Source: Nocardia beijingensis NBRC 16342 (GTDB lineage Bacteria > Actinomycetota > Actinomycetes > Mycobacteriales > Mycobacteriaceae). From it: DNA of 64,000 bases. Numbering within the stretch: position 1 is the stretch's first letter; each line of letters starts with the position of its first letter. Location: positions 152,400-216,399 of the forward strand of contig NZ_BDBC01000019.1 of assembly GCF_001612785.1 (NCBI RefSeq), in the 5' to 3' direction. The notes beneath the pieces are model-generated. The model saw only the letters and a list, made by a program, of their open reading frames with translations. It did not search any database and was not told the origin of the DNA. Made by a program: the position numbers and the translations under genes. Positions 26,726 through 37,993 of this stretch are shown piece by piece.

Positions 26726-27544
26726 TTATCGCGGCCCCTCGTCCAGCGCCGCCGCCATCTCCGCGCGCGGCGCAGGCTGCCCCGTGAACAGCTCGACCTG
26801 CCCGTACGCCTGATTCAGCAGCATCTGCAGACCGCTGACCACCGTGTGCCCGGCCCGAGCCACCGCCTCGGCCAGCGGGGTCGGCCAGGGGTTGTAGATC
26901 GCGTCGAGCACCACCGGCGCCTCGGCCACCGCGGGGGCGACGACCGCGGCCGCCGTGGCGGGAATGGTGCTCACCACGGCTCCTGCCGCCGCGCAGATCC
27001 CGTGCAGCGCCGCGGCGTCGAATCCGGCCAGCGACGCGACCATGCCCAGCCGCTCGGCGAGTTCCAGCGCGCCGCGCGCCCGTCCGGCGTCGCGGGCGAC
27101 CACGGTCACCGACTTCGCGCCCAGCTCCGACAACGCCAGCAGGGCCGGCCGCGCGGTGCCGCCCGCGCCCAGCACCACGCCATCGGTCAGGTCGGTGACA
27201 CCGCCGCCGCGCAGCGCGCCGAGCACGCCGTCCACATCGGTGCAGTCGGCCAGCCAGCCCGCCTCGCTACGGACCAGGGTGTTGGCCGATCCGACCAGCA
27301 CGGCCCGGTCGGTGCGCTCGTCCGCGTAGGCCAGCGCGGCTTCCTTGCCCGGCATGGTCACCGAAAGCCCGACCCATTCCGGCCCCAGTCCGTCGACGAG
27401 CCCCGGCAGCTGCTCTGCGGAGCATTCGATGCGCTCGTAACTCCAGTCCAGTCCGAGCGCGCGATACGCGGCCAGATGCAGCTGTGGCGATCGCGAGTGC
27501 GCGATCGGCTTGCCGAGCACCGCCGCCTTGCGATCAGCGCCCAC
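26726..27544 (-). CDS. aroE: Shikimate dehydrogenase
   Basis: 272 residues. KAAVLGKPIAHSRSPQLHLA holds the shikimate-binding SxS, and GLSVTMPGKEAALAYADER carries the catalytic Lys in the position of the VTxPxK motif. VVLGAGGTARPALLALSELG is the NADP Rossmann motif, and SGLQMLLNQAYGQVELFTG closes the fold. It reduces 3-dehydroshikimate to shikimate with NADPH. Its start overlaps the mltG stop by 11 bp. It is about 12 kb from aroCKB and on the opposite strand, unlike the compact mycobacterial cluster. Confidence 0.95.
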   Translation of the reverse strand: MGADRKAAVLGKPIAHSRSPQLHLAAYRALGLDWSYERIECSAEQLPGLVDGLGPEWVGLSVTMPGKEAALAYADERTDRAVLVGSANTLVRSEAGWLADCTDVDGVLGALRGGGVTDLTDGVVLGAGGTARPALLALSELGAKSVTVVARDAGRARGALELAERLGMVASLAGFDAAALHGICAAAGAVVSTIPATAAAVVAPAVAEAPVVLDAIYNPWPTPLAEAVARAGHTVVSGLQMLLNQAYGQVELFTGQPAPRAEMAAALDEGPR

Positions 27545-29051
27545 CGCTGTCCTTGGAACTGTCGAGGATGCCGCTGCGCTGCGCCCGCGCGATCAGGCGC
27601 AGATGCTCCTGATAGTCGTCGGTGAACAGGGTGGTGCCCTGCTTGTCGACGGTGACGAAGTACAGCCACGGCCCCGCCTCCGGATTCTCCATGGCACGCA
27701 AGGCGTTCAACGACGGCGCGGCGATCGGAGTCTTGGGCAGACCGCGCATCGCGTAGGTGTTCCAGGCGGTTTCCTGCGCGCGGTCGGCGTCGGTGGTCGC
27801 CACCTCGGTGCGATCCAAGGCGTAGTTCACCGTCGAGTCGAACTGCAGCATCTGATCGGCCCGCAGCCGGTTCACGATCACCCGCGCCACTTTGCCCATG
27901 TCTTGGGGTTGCGCCTCCCGTTCCACCAGCGAGGCGGCCACCAGCGTCTGATACGGCGTCAGTTTCGTGTCGGCGCCGGATTGCAGCAGTCCGGTGGATT
28001 CGTAGCTCTTCGCGCTCGCGGTCACCAACTGCCGCAGGATCTCCTGCGGTGTGGCGCTGGGATCGAAATCCCAAGTACCCGCGGCGATGAGGCCTTCCAG
28101 CTGCCTCGTCCGGTCCGGGCAGTCCTTGACACCCTGCATCGCCCACGCGGGCACCCCGAGCGCGGCCAGGTCCAGGCTCGCGCCCGCGGCATCGAGCTGT
28201 TCGTAGGTCACGCACTTCTGGTTGGCGCCGGTGCCGATGCAGCTGGCTTCCGCGATCTTGCGGTAGATCCCGTCATAGCGCCCGCCGGTGTTCATGTCGT
28301 GCTGGTCGTGCAGCAGCCGCCCCTCGGAGACGACCAGATTGCCGACCCTGGACTGCTTGCTGACCAGCGTCGCCACCGCCTCAGCGGCGGGGCTCTGGCT
28401 GGGGATCGCGTAGAAGCCGGGCTGCACCGAGTTCATGTTCGAATTGCGCACGGCCGCTTGGAAGAACGCACCCGTGCTGGCCACGACACCGCGCTCCACC
28501 ATGGTGGCGGCGATCTGCTGCGAGGTGTCGCCGGGATGCACCTGCACCACCACCAGCGGTCCCCCCGGCCCGGCGAAGTCTTTCGGCGGAGCCAGACTGC
28601 CGATCAGCTTCATCCCGGCGAAGACGACGGCGCCGGCGAAGAGCAGGACGAAGACGCCCGCGACGACCCAGAGGGTGCGGCGGCGCTTCTTGCGCTCGGC
28701 GGCCTTACGCGAGGCGACCCGGGAGCGCTTGCCGCGCTGTGAGCGGCCGGAGCGTTCGGGCTCGGCGCGTGTCGACTCCGCGCGGTCGGAGTCAGCGCGC
28801 TTCGAGCGGCGCGGCGCTTCCGCCCGCGCGGCCCTCGGGCGCTGTCCGCCACGCCGCGGGGGCGGTGGTGGCGGTGCGGGCTCGGGCTCCTCCTCGTCGT
28901 CGACGTAGCGGGGGATGACGGTCGTGTCGTCGTCGTAGTCGTCGTATCGGTCACCGTCGTACTCGCCCCAGGCCCGGTCGTCTCTCCGGTAACGCCGATC
29001 AGCTTCGCGCTGTCGGAACAGTTCCTCGGCCCGCGCCCACCGATCCGTCAT
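27534..29051 (-). CDS. mltG: Endolytic transglycosylase MltG (YceG)
   Basis: 505 residues starting [21 protein letters not shown] long acidic then Pro/Arg-rich cytoplasmic region (to about 155) is followed by one membrane helix ([19 protein letters not shown]), a LysM-like part ([19 protein letters not shown]) and the YceG domain with the catalytic Glu in [19 protein letters not shown]. It cuts nascent glycan strands to set peptidoglycan chain length. The ATG at 29051 overlaps the ruvX stop (ATGA), which fixes the start and excludes a 24-residue upstream extension. In actinobacteria mltG typically sits between ruvX and aroE, as here. Confidence 0.94.
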   Translation of the reverse strand: MTDRWARAEELFRQREADRRYRRDDRAWGEYDGDRYDDYDDDTTVIPRYVDDEEEPEPAPPPPPPRRGGQRPRAARAEAPRRSKRADSDRAESTRAEPERSGRSQRGKRSRVASRKAAERKKRRRTLWVVAGVFVLLFAGAVVFAGMKLIGSLAPPKDFAGPGGPLVVVQVHPGDTSQQIAATMVERGVVASTGAFFQAAVRNSNMNSVQPGFYAIPSQSPAAEAVATLVSKQSRVGNLVVSEGRLLHDQHDMNTGGRYDGIYRKIAEASCIGTGANQKCVTYEQLDAAGASLDLAALGVPAWAMQGVKDCPDRTRQLEGLIAAGTWDFDPSATPQEILRQLVTASAKSYESTGLLQSGADTKLTPYQTLVAASLVEREAQPQDMGKVARVIVNRLRADQMLQFDSTVNYALDRTEVATTDADRAQETAWNTYAMRGLPKTPIAAPSLNALRAMENPEAGPWLYFVTVDKQGTTLFTDDYQEHLRLIARAQRSGILDSSKDSGGR

Positions 29052-29614
29052 GCATCGTCCCCGGGCGACGCAGCACGTCCCGCTTCCACCGACCTCAACA
29101 CCGCACTCCGTTCGTCCAACCATCCTTGCAGGATCGACACGGCCGCCGCCTGATCGATCACCTGCCGCTGGCCACGCGCGCGAACTCCACTGTCCCGCAA
29201 TGCACGTGCAGCTGACACCGTAGTCAAACGTTCGTCGGAAAGCCGGACCGGCACCGACCCGACAGCAGCCCGCAATCGCTCAGCGAATGCGCTGGCCAGC
29301 GTAGCGGCAGTGCCTTTCTCCCCGCGTAATGTTCGCGGCAATCCCACGATTACCTCGACTGCCTCGTACTCCCGCACAATTTCGGCAATTCTTTCGATAT
29401 CGGGTGCGGGAGCCGATCGCCGAGACTGTTTCGCGCGCGGCACGGTCTCCACCGGGGTCGCGAGAATCCCGTCGGGATCGCTCGCGGCGACCCCGATCCG
29501 GACACTGCCGACGTCGACGCCGATCCGCCTGCCCCGACCGGGGTCGGTGGCCGGATGCGGCCGGTCGGCGCCGCGCTGCGCCGACCGCTCCGGTTCCGCT
29601 GGGTCGCCCATCAC
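29048..29614 (-). CDS. ruvX: Holliday junction resolvase-like protein RuvX/YqgF
   Basis: 188 residues with an RNase H-like fold. [20 protein letters not shown] holds the first catalytic Asp, [18 protein letters not shown] the second conserved block, and [19 protein letters not shown] the Glu; the final Asp lies in [19 protein letters not shown]. The protein takes part in 16S rRNA 5'-end processing and/or recombination intermediates. Coupled by 4-bp overlaps to alaS upstream (29611-29614) and mltG downstream, it is in the standard alaS-ruvX-mltG-aroE order. Confidence 0.95.
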   Translation of the reverse strand: MMGDPAEPERSAQRGADRPHPATDPGRGRRIGVDVGSVRIGVAASDPDGILATPVETVPRAKQSRRSAPAPDIERIAEIVREYEAVEVIVGLPRTLRGEKGTAATLASAFAERLRAAVGSVPVRLSDERLTTVSAARALRDSGVRARGQRQVIDQAAAVSILQGWLDERSAVLRSVEAGRAASPGDDA

Positions 29615-32280
29615 CCGGCGAGTTCGGCCACCCGCGCGCGGACCGCGGCCAGGCCGGCCGGAATGCCGGACGGGTCCGAGCCCGCGCCCTGCGCCATCTC
29701 CGGCTTGCCGCCGCCGCGTCCCGCGATGCTCGGGCCGAAGCTGCCGACCAGATCGCCCGCCTTGATGCCGAGCTCCTGAGCGGGCTTGTTCACCGCCACC
29801 ACGAACGGCACCTTGCCGTCGGCGTTGCCGAGCAGCACCACCACGGCGGGCTCGCTACCGAACCGGCCGCGGATGTCGGTGGCCAGCGTGCGCAGGTCGC
29901 CCGCGGCGACGCCCTCCGGCGCGGCCACGGCGACCAGCAGCAGCCGGCCGATCCGCTCGGCCTCGTCGACGAATCTGCCCGCCGCGGACAGCACGGCGGC
30001 CATCTTCGTGCGCTCGAGCTCTTTCTCGGCCACCTTGAGCCGCTCCACCAGCTGCTCTACGCGCGCGGGCACCTCTTCGGAGGGAACCTTCAGCGCGGAG
30101 GCGACACCGGCCAGCAGCGCGCGCTCCTTGGCCAGGTACTGGTAGGAATCCAAGCCGACGAAGGCTTCCACGCGACGCACGCCGGAGCCGACCGACGACT
30201 CGCCGAGCACCGTGATCGGACCGATCTGCGAGGAATGCTGCACGTGCGTGCCACCGCACAGCTCCATCGAGAACGGGCCGCCGATCTCCACCACGCGCAC
30301 CTCGTTGCCGTAGTTCTCGCCGAACAGCGCCAGCGCGCCCATCTGCTTGGCCTTGGGCAGATCGGTGACGAAGGTGTTCACCGGGAAGTCGGCGCCCACC
30401 GCGTCGTTGGAGACGGCCTCGATGTCGGCTTTCTGCTGCTCGGACAGCTGGCCCTGCCAGTTGAAGTCGAAACGCAGATAGCCCGGCTTGTTCAGCGAAC
30501 CGGCCTGCACGGCGTTCGGGCCGAGCACCTGCCGGAGGGCGGCATGCACCATGTGCGTGCCGGAATGCCCCTGTGTGGCGCCGCGCCGCCAGGCCGGGTC
30601 GGTCTGGGCGAGCACGACGTCGCCCTCGGTGATCTGGCCGTGCTCCACCGTGGTCTTGTGCACCCACAGCTTCTTCGCGATCTTCTGCACGTCGTTGACG
30701 CGCAGCTTCAGGCCCGAGGAGGCGGTGATGGAGCCGCGGTCGGCGATCTGGCCGCCGGACTCGGCGTAGAGCGGGCTGCGGTCCAGGATGACTTCGACGT
30801 CCTGGCCCGCGGTCGCCGCGGGCACCCGGACGCCGTCGGCGATCAGGGCGAGCACGGTGGCCTCCGAGGTCAGCTCGTCGAAGCCGGTGAACTCGGTGGC
30901 GCCACGGTCGACGAGTTCCTTGTAGATCGTCAGATCGGCGTGGGCGTGCTTGCGCGCCTGGGCGTCCTCCTTGGCCCGCTGGCGCTGCTCGGCCATCAGC
31001 GCGCGGAAGCCGTCCTCGTCGACCGACAACCCGGCCTCGGCGGCCATTTCCAGCGTCAGATCGATCGGGAAGCCGTAGGTGTCGTGCAGGGTGAACGCGT
31101 CCGATCCCGCGATCGTGCTGCCGCCCTGCGCCTTCACCGCGGCGGCGGTGTTGTCGAACAGGGTGGAGCCGGTGTTCAGCGTCTTCAGGAACGCCGTCTC
31201 CTCGCCGACCGCGACGGTCTCGATGCGGCGGAAATCGGTGGCCAGCTCGGGGTATGACGGGGCCATCAGGTCGCTGACGACCTTCATGAACTCGCTCATC
31301 ACCGGCTTCTCGGCGCCGAGCAGGCGGGCCGAGCGCACGATGCGGCGCAGCAGGCGGCGCAGCACGTATCCGCGGCCGTCGTTGCCCGGGTTCACGCCGT
31401 CGGCGATCAGCATGGCGGCGGTGCGGGCATGGTCGGCGATCACGCGGAAGCGCACGTCGTCCTCGTGCTGCACGCCGTAGGAGCGTCCCGTCAGCTCCTC
31501 GGCCTTGTCGATGATCGGGCGCAACAGGTCGGTCTCGTAGACGTTGTCCACGCCCTGCAGCAGCAGCGCGATGCGCTCGACCCCCATACCGGTGTCGATG
31601 TTCTTCTTCGGCAGCGATCCGACCGGCGGGTGCCCGAGCTTCGGGCTCAGCTCACCGCGGACGTCCTGCATGAACACCAGGTTCCAGATCTCCAGGTAAC
31701 GGTCCTCGTCGGCCACCGGCCCGCCGTCGCGGCCGTACTCGGGACCGCGGTCGTAGTAGATCTCCGAGCAGGGGCCGCCGGGGCCGGGCACGCCCATGTC
31801 CCAGTAGTTGTCCTTGCCGTCGCGGAACTGGATGCGCTCCTCGGGGATGCCGGCGACCCGCTTCCAGATCTCGGCGGCCTCCGGATCGTCCTGGTACACG
31901 GTGACCCAGATACGCTCGGGATCGAACCCGTAACCACCCTCGTCCTGCGGCTTGGAGATCAGCTCCCAGGCGAGGGTGATCGCCCCCTCCTTGAAGTAGT
32001 CACCGAAGGAGAAGTTCCCCGCCATCTGGAAGAACGTGTTGTGCCGCGTGGTGACGCCGACCTCTTCGATGTCGCCCGTCCGCACGCATTTCTGCACGCT
32101 GGTCGCCCGCGGGTACGGCGGCGCCTCCTGACCCAGGAAGTACGGCTTGAACTGGACCATGCCCGCGTTGACGAACAGCAGGTTCGGGTCGGCCAGGATC
32201 AGCGAGGCGCTGGGCACCTCGGTATGGCCGGCACGGAGGAAATGGTCCAGGAAACGCCGTCGAATCTCGTGGGTCTGCAC
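29611..32280 (-). CDS. alaS: Alanyl-tRNA synthetase
   Basis: 889 residues, the usual length. The class II core begins [20 protein letters not shown] with [16 protein letters not shown] and [19 protein letters not shown]. The editing domain has [17 protein letters not shown] and the CGGTH motif in [14 protein letters not shown]. The C-Ala region ends [16 protein letters not shown]. It charges tRNA-Ala and clears Ser/Gly-tRNA-Ala. It heads the alaS-ruvX-mltG-aroE operon; the promoter must lie in the 73 bp between it and rarA, or upstream of rarA. Confidence 0.98.
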   Translation of the reverse strand: MQTHEIRRRFLDHFLRAGHTEVPSASLILADPNLLFVNAGMVQFKPYFLGQEAPPYPRATSVQKCVRTGDIEEVGVTTRHNTFFQMAGNFSFGDYFKEGAITLAWELISKPQDEGGYGFDPERIWVTVYQDDPEAAEIWKRVAGIPEERIQFRDGKDNYWDMGVPGPGGPCSEIYYDRGPEYGRDGGPVADEDRYLEIWNLVFMQDVRGELSPKLGHPPVGSLPKKNIDTGMGVERIALLLQGVDNVYETDLLRPIIDKAEELTGRSYGVQHEDDVRFRVIADHARTAAMLIADGVNPGNDGRGYVLRRLLRRIVRSARLLGAEKPVMSEFMKVVSDLMAPSYPELATDFRRIETVAVGEETAFLKTLNTGSTLFDNTAAAVKAQGGSTIAGSDAFTLHDTYGFPIDLTLEMAAEAGLSVDEDGFRALMAEQRQRAKEDAQARKHAHADLTIYKELVDRGATEFTGFDELTSEATVLALIADGVRVPAATAGQDVEVILDRSPLYAESGGQIADRGSITASSGLKLRVNDVQKIAKKLWVHKTTVEHGQITEGDVVLAQTDPAWRRGATQGHSGTHMVHAALRQVLGPNAVQAGSLNKPGYLRFDFNWQGQLSEQQKADIEAVSNDAVGADFPVNTFVTDLPKAKQMGALALFGENYGNEVRVVEIGGPFSMELCGGTHVQHSSQIGPITVLGESSVGSGVRRVEAFVGLDSYQYLAKERALLAGVASALKVPSEEVPARVEQLVERLKVAEKELERTKMAAVLSAAGRFVDEAERIGRLLLVAVAAPEGVAAGDLRTLATDIRGRFGSEPAVVVLLGNADGKVPFVVAVNKPAQELGIKAGDLVGSFGPSIAGRGGGKPEMAQGAGSDPSGIPAGLAAVRARVAELAG

Positions 32281-32353
32281 GAATACCCAGCCTACCGGTG
32301 CCGCGCACGCGAATATTCATCGACCAGGGAGCTCGGCGTGGCCCGGAGAGCGG

Positions 32354-33697
32354 TCAGCCGCGGACGATGCGGCGCAGTTTGTCGACCCTGGGGCCGATCT
32401 CACGTTCGTGGCCGTGGTCGGTGGGGTGGTAGTAGTCGACGCCGACCAGTTCGTCGGGCGGGTACTGCTGGGCGAGCACGCCGTCCTTGTCGTCGTGCGG
32501 GTACTTGTAGCCCTGCGCGTTGCCCAGCGCCGCCGCGCCGGGGTAGTGGCCGTCGCGCAGGTGGGGCGGGACCGGACCCGCCTTGCCCCCCGCGACGTCG
32601 GCCATGGCGGCGCCGATCGCGGCCACCACGGCGCCCGACTTCGGGGCCGTGGCCAGGTGGATCGTGGCCTGCGCGAGCGCGAGGCGGGCTTCGGGCAGGC
32701 CGACCAGCTGCACCACCTGCGCGGCGGCGGTCGCGGTCTGCAACGCCATCGGGTCGGCCATGCCGACGTCCTCGCTCGCGTGGATCATCAGCCGCCGCGC
32801 GATGAAGCGCGGGTCCTCCCCCGCGCTCAGCATGCGGGCCAGGTAGTGCAGCGCGGCGTCGACGTCCGATCCGCGGATGGACTTGATGAACGCGCTGATC
32901 ACGTCGTAGTGCTGATCGCCCGCGCGGTCGTAGCGAACCGCGGCCTTGTCCACGCTGGCCTCCACCAGGTCCACGTCGACGGTGCCGTCGAGCGAGGATT
33001 CCGCCGACGCTTCCAGGGCGGTCAGCGCGCGGCGGGCGTCGCCGCCCGCGATCCGGACGATGTGGTCGAGCGCGGCCTCGGTCACGGTGTACTCGCCGCC
33101 GAGCCCGCGTGGATCGCTGATCGCGCGGCCGAGCACCTCCTTGATGTCGGCGTCGGTCAGCGACCGCAGCTGCAGCACCAGCGAGCGCGACAGCAGCGGC
33201 GACACCACCGAGAACGACGGGTTCTCTGTAGTCGCGCCGACCAGCAGGACGATGCGGTTCTCCACCGCGGCGAGCAGGGCGTCCTGCTGGGTCTTGGAGA
33301 AGCGGTGCACCTCGTCGATGAACAGCACGGTCTGCTCGCCCGCCGACAGTCTGCGCCGCGCCATGTCGATGACCGCGCGCACCTCTTTGACCCCGGCCGA
33401 GAGTGCCGAGAGCGCTTCGAACCGGCGGCCGGTGGCCTGGGAGATGAGCGAGGCGAGCGTGGTCTTCCCGGTGCCGGGCGGGCCGTACAGCAGCACCGAC
33501 GCGGCGCCAGAACCCTCGATCAACCTGCGCAGCGGCGAGCCGGGTCCGAGCAGATGCTGCTGGCCGACCACTTCCTCCAGCGCGGCAGGGCGCATCCGCA
33601 CGGCCAGCGGCGCGCCCGCGTCCCTGCGCACAACAGTGTCGATCGAATGCTCCGGGGGCACCGCGGCTCCGGGCACGTCGAACAAACCATCGCTCAC
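32354..33697 (-). CDS. rarA: Replication-associated recombination protein RarA (MgsA)
   Basis: 447 residues from a GTG at 33697 ([17 protein letters not shown]). [20 protein letters not shown] is the Walker A P-loop, [17 protein letters not shown] is Walker B, and [20 protein letters not shown] is the sensor 1 block. The C-terminal tetramerisation part includes [20 protein letters not shown]. This AAA+ clamp-loader-like ATPase acts at stalled replication forks and binds SSB. I place the start at the GTG because sequence upstream of it is low-complexity and lacks similarity. No clear ribosome-binding site is visible, so initiation may be leaderless. Confidence 0.94.
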   Translation of the reverse strand: MSDGLFDVPGAAVPPEHSIDTVVRRDAGAPLAVRMRPAALEEVVGQQHLLGPGSPLRRLIEGSGAASVLLYGPPGTGKTTLASLISQATGRRFEALSALSAGVKEVRAVIDMARRRLSAGEQTVLFIDEVHRFSKTQQDALLAAVENRIVLLVGATTENPSFSVVSPLLSRSLVLQLRSLTDADIKEVLGRAISDPRGLGGEYTVTEAALDHIVRIAGGDARRALTALEASAESSLDGTVDVDLVEASVDKAAVRYDRAGDQHYDVISAFIKSIRGSDVDAALHYLARMLSAGEDPRFIARRLMIHASEDVGMADPMALQTATAAAQVVQLVGLPEARLALAQATIHLATAPKSGAVVAAIGAAMADVAGGKAGPVPPHLRDGHYPGAAALGNAQGYKYPHDDKDGVLAQQYPPDELVGVDYYHPTDHGHEREIGPRVDKLRRIVRG

Positions 33698-33804
33698 GGA
33701 GGGAAACGTTACCCAGGCGCACCGACAGCGCGGACATGCCGTTGCGCGCCCTCGCTGTCGCCACCGCGATCGGCCCGCGGAGTTGCGTGTCGCCGGTACT
33801 TCGG

Positions 33805-35472
33805 ATGGGATCGGTACCCGTGACTGAAAACGCATCCGTTTCAGATCCCTCGTCCACCTCGCGCTTCGCCCGCCGCGCGCTGCTCCAGGGCAGCGCCGCC
33901 GCCACCGCCGCCGTGGTGCTGGCCACCGGGCGCGCGGAAGCCGCCACACCGGTGTTCCGGCACGGCGTCGCCTCGGGAGACCCGCTGCCCGACGGCGTGA
34001 TCATCTGGACCCGCGTCACCGTTTCCGACGACGCGGCGCCCGGCTCGGGCCTGGGTGACCCGGCGACGGTGCGGTGGGAGATCGCCGCGGACGAGCGGTT
34101 CGTCTCGATCGCCGCGTCCGGCGCCGTGACGACCTCGGCGGACGCCGACCACACGGTCAAGGTCGACGTTTCCGGCCTGGCTTCCGGCGTCGAGTACTTC
34201 TATCGGTTCAGCGCCCTCGGCCAGACCTCGCCGGTGGGCCGCACCAGGACCGCGCCCGCCGCCACCGACACGCCGGACCGCCTTCGATTCGGCGTGGTGT
34301 CGTGCGCGAATTGGGAGGCGGGCTACTTCGGCGCCTACCGCCATCTGGCCGCTCGGACCGACCTGGACGCGATCGTGCACCTGGGCGACTACATCTACGA
34401 GTACGGCCGCGGCAAGTACGGCGGCCGCACCGGCAGCGTGCGCCCGCACGATCCGGCCAACGAGGTCGTCAGCCTGGCGGACTATCGCATCCGCCACGCC
34501 CAGTACAAGACCGACCCTGATCTGCTCGGCCTGCACGCCGCAATGCCGTTCATCTGCACCTGGGACGACCACGAATCCGCGGACAACTCCTGGTCCGGCG
34601 GCGCGAACAACCACGATCCCGCCACCGAGGGCAACTGGGCCGACCGGCGCGCCGCCTCCGCGCGGGCCTACCTGGAGTGGATGCCGGTCCGCGCGTCCGG
34701 CTCCGGCGCCGATGTGCGGATCTATCGCAGGTTGCGCTTCGGCACCCTGGCCGAACTCGCCATGCTCGATCTGCGCAGCTACCGCGACCAGGAGGCGAAG
34801 CCGGGGGCGAACTGGCGCGAGGCCGACAACCCGGCGCGCACCATCACCGGCAAGGCGCAGATGGAATGGCTGACCGCGGGCTTGGCCTCCGCCCCGGTGC
34901 GGTGGAAGCTGGTGGGCAACTCGGTCATGATCGCCCCGCTGGTGTTCCCGCCGCTCGAGCCCGCCACCACGGCGGCGATCACCAGCACCATGGGCCTCCC
35001 GCAGTCCGGCCCCTCGTTGAACGGCGACCAGTGGGACGGCTACACCGCCGACCGCACCCGGCTGTTCCGCGCGATCGTCGACCAGCAGATCTCCGACGTG
35101 CTGTTCCTGACCGGGGACATCCACTCCTCCTGGGCCGCCGATCTACCCCTGGACGCGGCGGGCTACCCGGGCGGCGCGACGGCCGGCGCCGAGTTCGTGG
35201 TGCCGTCGGTGACCTCGACCAGCATCGGCGACATGCTCCGGGCGAACTCCGCTCCGATCGCCGAATCGATCAAGACGGTCAACCACCACCTGCGTTACGT
35301 CGAGCTGGACGCGCACGGCTACGGCGTCCTGGAGGTCACCGCGGACCAGGCGCAGATGGACTGGTACTACCTGCTGGACGTGGCGGACCCGAACTCAGGG
35401 GTTCGCTATGGCGCGTCGTTCGCCGTCCGCTCCGGGGGCCGGATCGAGCCGAGGCAGGTCCCGCTCGCCTGA
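33805..35472 (+). CDS. phoD: PhoD-type alkaline phosphatase/phosphodiesterase, Tat-exported
   Basis: About 555 residues. The Tat signal [20 protein letters not shown] has the twin Arg and ends at GRAEA, so the enzyme is exported folded. The N-terminal Fn3-like domain ([20 protein letters not shown]) precedes the metallophosphatase domain with [46 protein letters not shown] and [16 protein letters not shown]. PhoD enzymes use Ca2+/Fe3+ to hydrolyse phosphomonoesters and diesters such as teichoic acids or phospholipids. Start at ATG 33805; a GTG at 33820, behind GGGA, is equally plausible. A very stable hairpin follows the gene. Confidence 0.9.
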   Translation: MGSVPVTENASVSDPSSTSRFARRALLQGSAAATAAVVLATGRAEAATPVFRHGVASGDPLPDGVIIWTRVTVSDDAAPGSGLGDPATVRWEIAADERFVSIAASGAVTTSADADHTVKVDVSGLASGVEYFYRFSALGQTSPVGRTRTAPAATDTPDRLRFGVVSCANWEAGYFGAYRHLAARTDLDAIVHLGDYIYEYGRGKYGGRTGSVRPHDPANEVVSLADYRIRHAQYKTDPDLLGLHAAMPFICTWDDHESADNSWSGGANNHDPATEGNWADRRAASARAYLEWMPVRASGSGADVRIYRRLRFGTLAELAMLDLRSYRDQEAKPGANWREADNPARTITGKAQMEWLTAGLASAPVRWKLVGNSVMIAPLVFPPLEPATTAAITSTMGLPQSGPSLNGDQWDGYTADRTRLFRAIVDQQISDVLFLTGDIHSSWAADLPLDAAGYPGGATAGAEFVVPSVTSTSIGDMLRANSAPIAESIKTVNHHLRYVELDAHGYGVLEVTADQAQMDWYYLLDVADPNSGVRYGASFAVRSGGRIEPRQVPLA

Positions 35473-35492
35473 GCGCCGTGGGCGATCACTCT

Positions 35493-35550
35493 CCGCCCGT
35501 GCATCGCGCGCCGTCCGCTGGTAGCGGCTACGCGCGCGATGCACGGGCGG
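35493..35550. terminator. Long perfect hairpin between convergent phoD and phosphotransferase genes
   Basis: CCGCCCGTGCATCGCGCG (35493-35510) pairs perfectly with CGCGCGATGCACGGGCGG (35533-35550), extendable to 19 bp, around a loop of about 20 nt. It lacks a U-tract on either side. As it lies between two converging stops it is probably a bidirectional terminator, though a protein-binding palindrome is possible. Confidence 0.6.
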
Positions 35551-35661
35551 AACTCGGCGCGCCCGCTGCGCGCAACGACCTCGACAATCGAGTGGAGACC
35601 GGCGCAGAGCCGGGCGTGTCACCGGCGGCCGAGCCGGGTGCAGCGGCTGCCCGGCGCGGGC

Positions 35662-36831
35662 CTACTCGCCCCAGCGTTCTTCGAGCCGCGCCGAGACGTC
35701 CTCGGCGAAATCCCCCACGATGTCGTCTCCCGTGCACCGCGCGTCTTCGGCGAGCGCGGCCCAGCGGTTGATCAGCGCCGCCGAGCGCGGCACCGAGAGC
35801 CCGTGCTCCCTCGCCGCGGCGATGCGCGTGTGGTCGGCGGGCAGGAACCAATAGGTGGACAGCCAGACCCAGATCAGCCGGGCTTCCAGGATGCGTTCGT
35901 CCAGCTGGTCGTCGTCGGCCAGCGCCGGCCACACGCCGACGACCTCCGCCCGCCATGCCTCCACCATCTGCCGGGCGCGCTCGCGCGAGAGCTCGAGATC
36001 GCACAGGCAGCCGGGGAAGGACACCAGCGCGTAGGCGATGTCCAGGGTGGCGTCGCGGAACCCGCCCCACTCGTAGTCGAGGAAGCGAGCGCCCTCCTCG
36101 TTCAAGATCACATTGTCCGGGCAGAGATCCGACGGGCTGAACGCGCGGAAGCGGCCCGCCGAGTACAGGCGGTTGCCGCGCACGATGCGCTCGGCGATCT
36201 CGCCGGGCACTTCGATGCCGAGCTCGCGTTGGAGCAGGCCGGGCACCTCGGCGATCGCCGACTCGGCCTGCTGGGCGATGCCGTCGACCCGGTGCACCAC
36301 GTCGACCCGGCGCAGCAACGCGACGAAGTCGGCTTCGCGCCCGACCGTGGCGGCATGCATCCGGCCCAACGCCTGGGCGAACGCCATCAAGGCGTTGCGG
36401 GTGGCGGGCTCGGCGCCGGAGCGGAGCACGGCGGTCAGCAGGGAGTTCTCACCGAGATCGCTGAGGATCAGCAGACGGTCGGGAAGGCTGTGAGCGATCA
36501 GGTACGCGCCCGGCCGGTGCTCCCGGCTCAGCGCGGTGGTGAACTGATAGGACACCGTCTCACGCAGGAACGCCGAGTCGATGCTGGCCACCCCGGGCGC
36601 CAAGCCGCTGGTCCGGCGTTCCTGGGCGGCGCCGCGAACCTGCTTGATGATCAGGGTTCGCGGCAACGAGAAGGCGTTCTCCGCTACACGCACACGTAGG
36701 ACCGTCGTCCTACCACTACCGCTGAGTTCGATCGGATCGCTCAGCTTTACCGGAGCACCCATTCGCTTTGTGAGCAACTGTTGCGCTGCGGACACGACTT
36801 CGGCGGCGCGTTCGGCCAATAGTGCGGTCAT
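35662..36831 (-). CDS. Aminoglycoside/choline-kinase-fold phosphotransferase family protein
   Basis: 389 residues with a protein-kinase-like fold. The ATP-binding half includes TVLRVRVAENAFSLPRTLII with its Lys in IIKQVRG. The catalytic loop is FSPSDLCPDNVILNEEGARF, an analogue of the APH HGDLHPGN loop in which the usual His is Ser (S-D-L-C-P-D-N). The metal-binding Asp is in FLDYEWGGFRDATLDIAYAL. Members phosphorylate small molecules such as aminoglycosides, choline, macrolides or sugars; nothing here identifies the substrate. It is a single gene, convergent with phoD and divergent from the 37022 membrane gene. Confidence 0.78.
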   Translation of the reverse strand: MTALLAERAAEVVSAAQQLLTKRMGAPVKLSDPIELSGSGRTTVLRVRVAENAFSLPRTLIIKQVRGAAQERRTSGLAPGVASIDSAFLRETVSYQFTTALSREHRPGAYLIAHSLPDRLLILSDLGENSLLTAVLRSGAEPATRNALMAFAQALGRMHAATVGREADFVALLRRVDVVHRVDGIAQQAESAIAEVPGLLQRELGIEVPGEIAERIVRGNRLYSAGRFRAFSPSDLCPDNVILNEEGARFLDYEWGGFRDATLDIAYALVSFPGCLCDLELSRERARQMVEAWRAEVVGVWPALADDDQLDERILEARLIWVWLSTYWFLPADHTRIAAAREHGLSVPRSAALINRWAALAEDARCTGDDIVGDFAEDVSARLEERWGE

Positions 36832-36937
36832 CGCCTCTCAAAGTACTCGCTCGTGGTCACTTCTAGCGAGCGGTTACACAACCTTTCCGCGTCGCTCGGC
36901 GTGTCCGCGGCGCGGCCGGACGGCCTCCGCCGGTCGC

Positions 36938-36966
36938 TTGACACCTCCGCACACGTCCGGTTTTCT
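36938..36966 (+). promoter_or_regulatory. Possible sigma-A-type promoter
   Basis: A perfect TTGACA at 36938-36943 is followed after 17 bp by TTTTCT (36961-36966), a weak -10. It lies 56 bp upstream of the membrane-protein ATG at 37022, in the 190-bp gap shared with the divergent phosphotransferase gene. The poor -10 keeps confidence low. Confidence 0.35.
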
Positions 36967-37021
36967 CATCGTCAACTGCCCTGCGCCACACCGCAAACCA
37001 GTTGAGTGGAAAGGTCTACGC

Positions 37022-37993
37022 ATGACCGAAACCCCGCCTCCCGCACCCAAACAATCAGCTGGCGGCGCTCCCTCCCAGAACGACGACGCACGCTTCGCGG
37101 CGCGGCCGGGGCAGCACGAGAGCCCGGGTCCGCAGGCTTCCGGCCCCGGGACGGGGCATGCCCCCCACGAGATGGCAGGCCCGGCCGGATACCCGCAGCA
37201 CGAGGGCCACGGCGCGGCGCACTACGGCAACGAACCGCCGCAGCAGATCCCACCTGGCGGCATCGGCCACCCCGGGTACGGCCCGCAAGGCACCGGGCCG
37301 GGCTGGGCGCCCTCCGGTCCGGCGCCCGCCCAGGAGCCGGTCTACGGCTACCAGCAGGTGCCCACCGGTCCGGCCACGCTCGATGTGGGCCGGGCGCTCA
37401 GTTACGGCTGGGCGCGATTCCGGTCCAATCCGGGGCCGTGGCTCGGGGTGACCGCGGTGGGCCTGGTGATCTACCTGGCGTTCGTGCTCGTCGTGCAGGT
37501 CGCCGACCCCACGACGATGCTGCCGCTGCTGCTCGTCTTCCTGGCGGTCATGGCCGCGATATGGCTGCTGCAAGCCGCGATGGTGCGTGGCGCGCTGTAC
37601 GAAACCGATGGCACCCCACCGCCTTTCGGCGCCTACTTCCGATTCGTCAACGCAGGCAACGTGCTGCTCACCGCGCTGCTGGCGTTCACGCTGACCTTCC
37701 TCGGGTCGGCGCTGTGCTTGCTGCCCGGGTTGATCGCGGGGGTGCTGTGCGTGTTCTCGCTGCACTTCGTCGTCGATCAGGACCAAGGTCCCTTCGAAGC
37801 GCTGAAGTCCAGCTTCACGCTGGTGGTCACCAACGCGTGGCAGGTGCTCCTGCTCACGCTGGCGGTGGTGGTGATCACCTTCCTCGGGCTGCTGCTGTGC
37901 GGTCTCGGCCTGCTGATCGCGGGCCCCGTCGCCGTGATCGCGGTGACCTACGCCTACCGAGTGCTCACCGGAGGCGTCGTCGCCGCGGCGTGA
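37022..37993 (+). CDS. Integral membrane protein with Pro/Gly/His-rich N-terminal region
   Basis: 323 residues. Residues 1 to about 125 are a disordered Pro, Gly, Gln and His-rich stretch (for example GYPQHEGHGAAHYGNEPPQQ). About six membrane segments follow, beginning WLGVTAVGLVIYLAFVLVVQ and ending LLCGLGLLIAGPVAVIAVTY. The helical part resembles actinobacterial proteins with a DUF975- or glycerophosphodiester-phosphodiesterase-type membrane domain. Function is unknown. GGAAAGG lies 7 nt before the ATG, fixing the start. Its last 29 bp overlap the end of the convergent DUF389 gene. Confidence 0.8.
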   Translation: MTETPPPAPKQSAGGAPSQNDDARFAARPGQHESPGPQASGPGTGHAPHEMAGPAGYPQHEGHGAAHYGNEPPQQIPPGGIGHPGYGPQGTGPGWAPSGPAPAQEPVYGYQQVPTGPATLDVGRALSYGWARFRSNPGPWLGVTAVGLVIYLAFVLVVQVADPTTMLPLLLVFLAVMAAIWLLQAAMVRGALYETDGTPPPFGAYFRFVNAGNVLLTALLAFTLTFLGSALCLLPGLIAGVLCVFSLHFVVDQDQGPFEALKSSFTLVVTNAWQVLLLTLAVVVITFLGLLLCGLGLLIAGPVAVIAVTYAYRVLTGGVVAAA

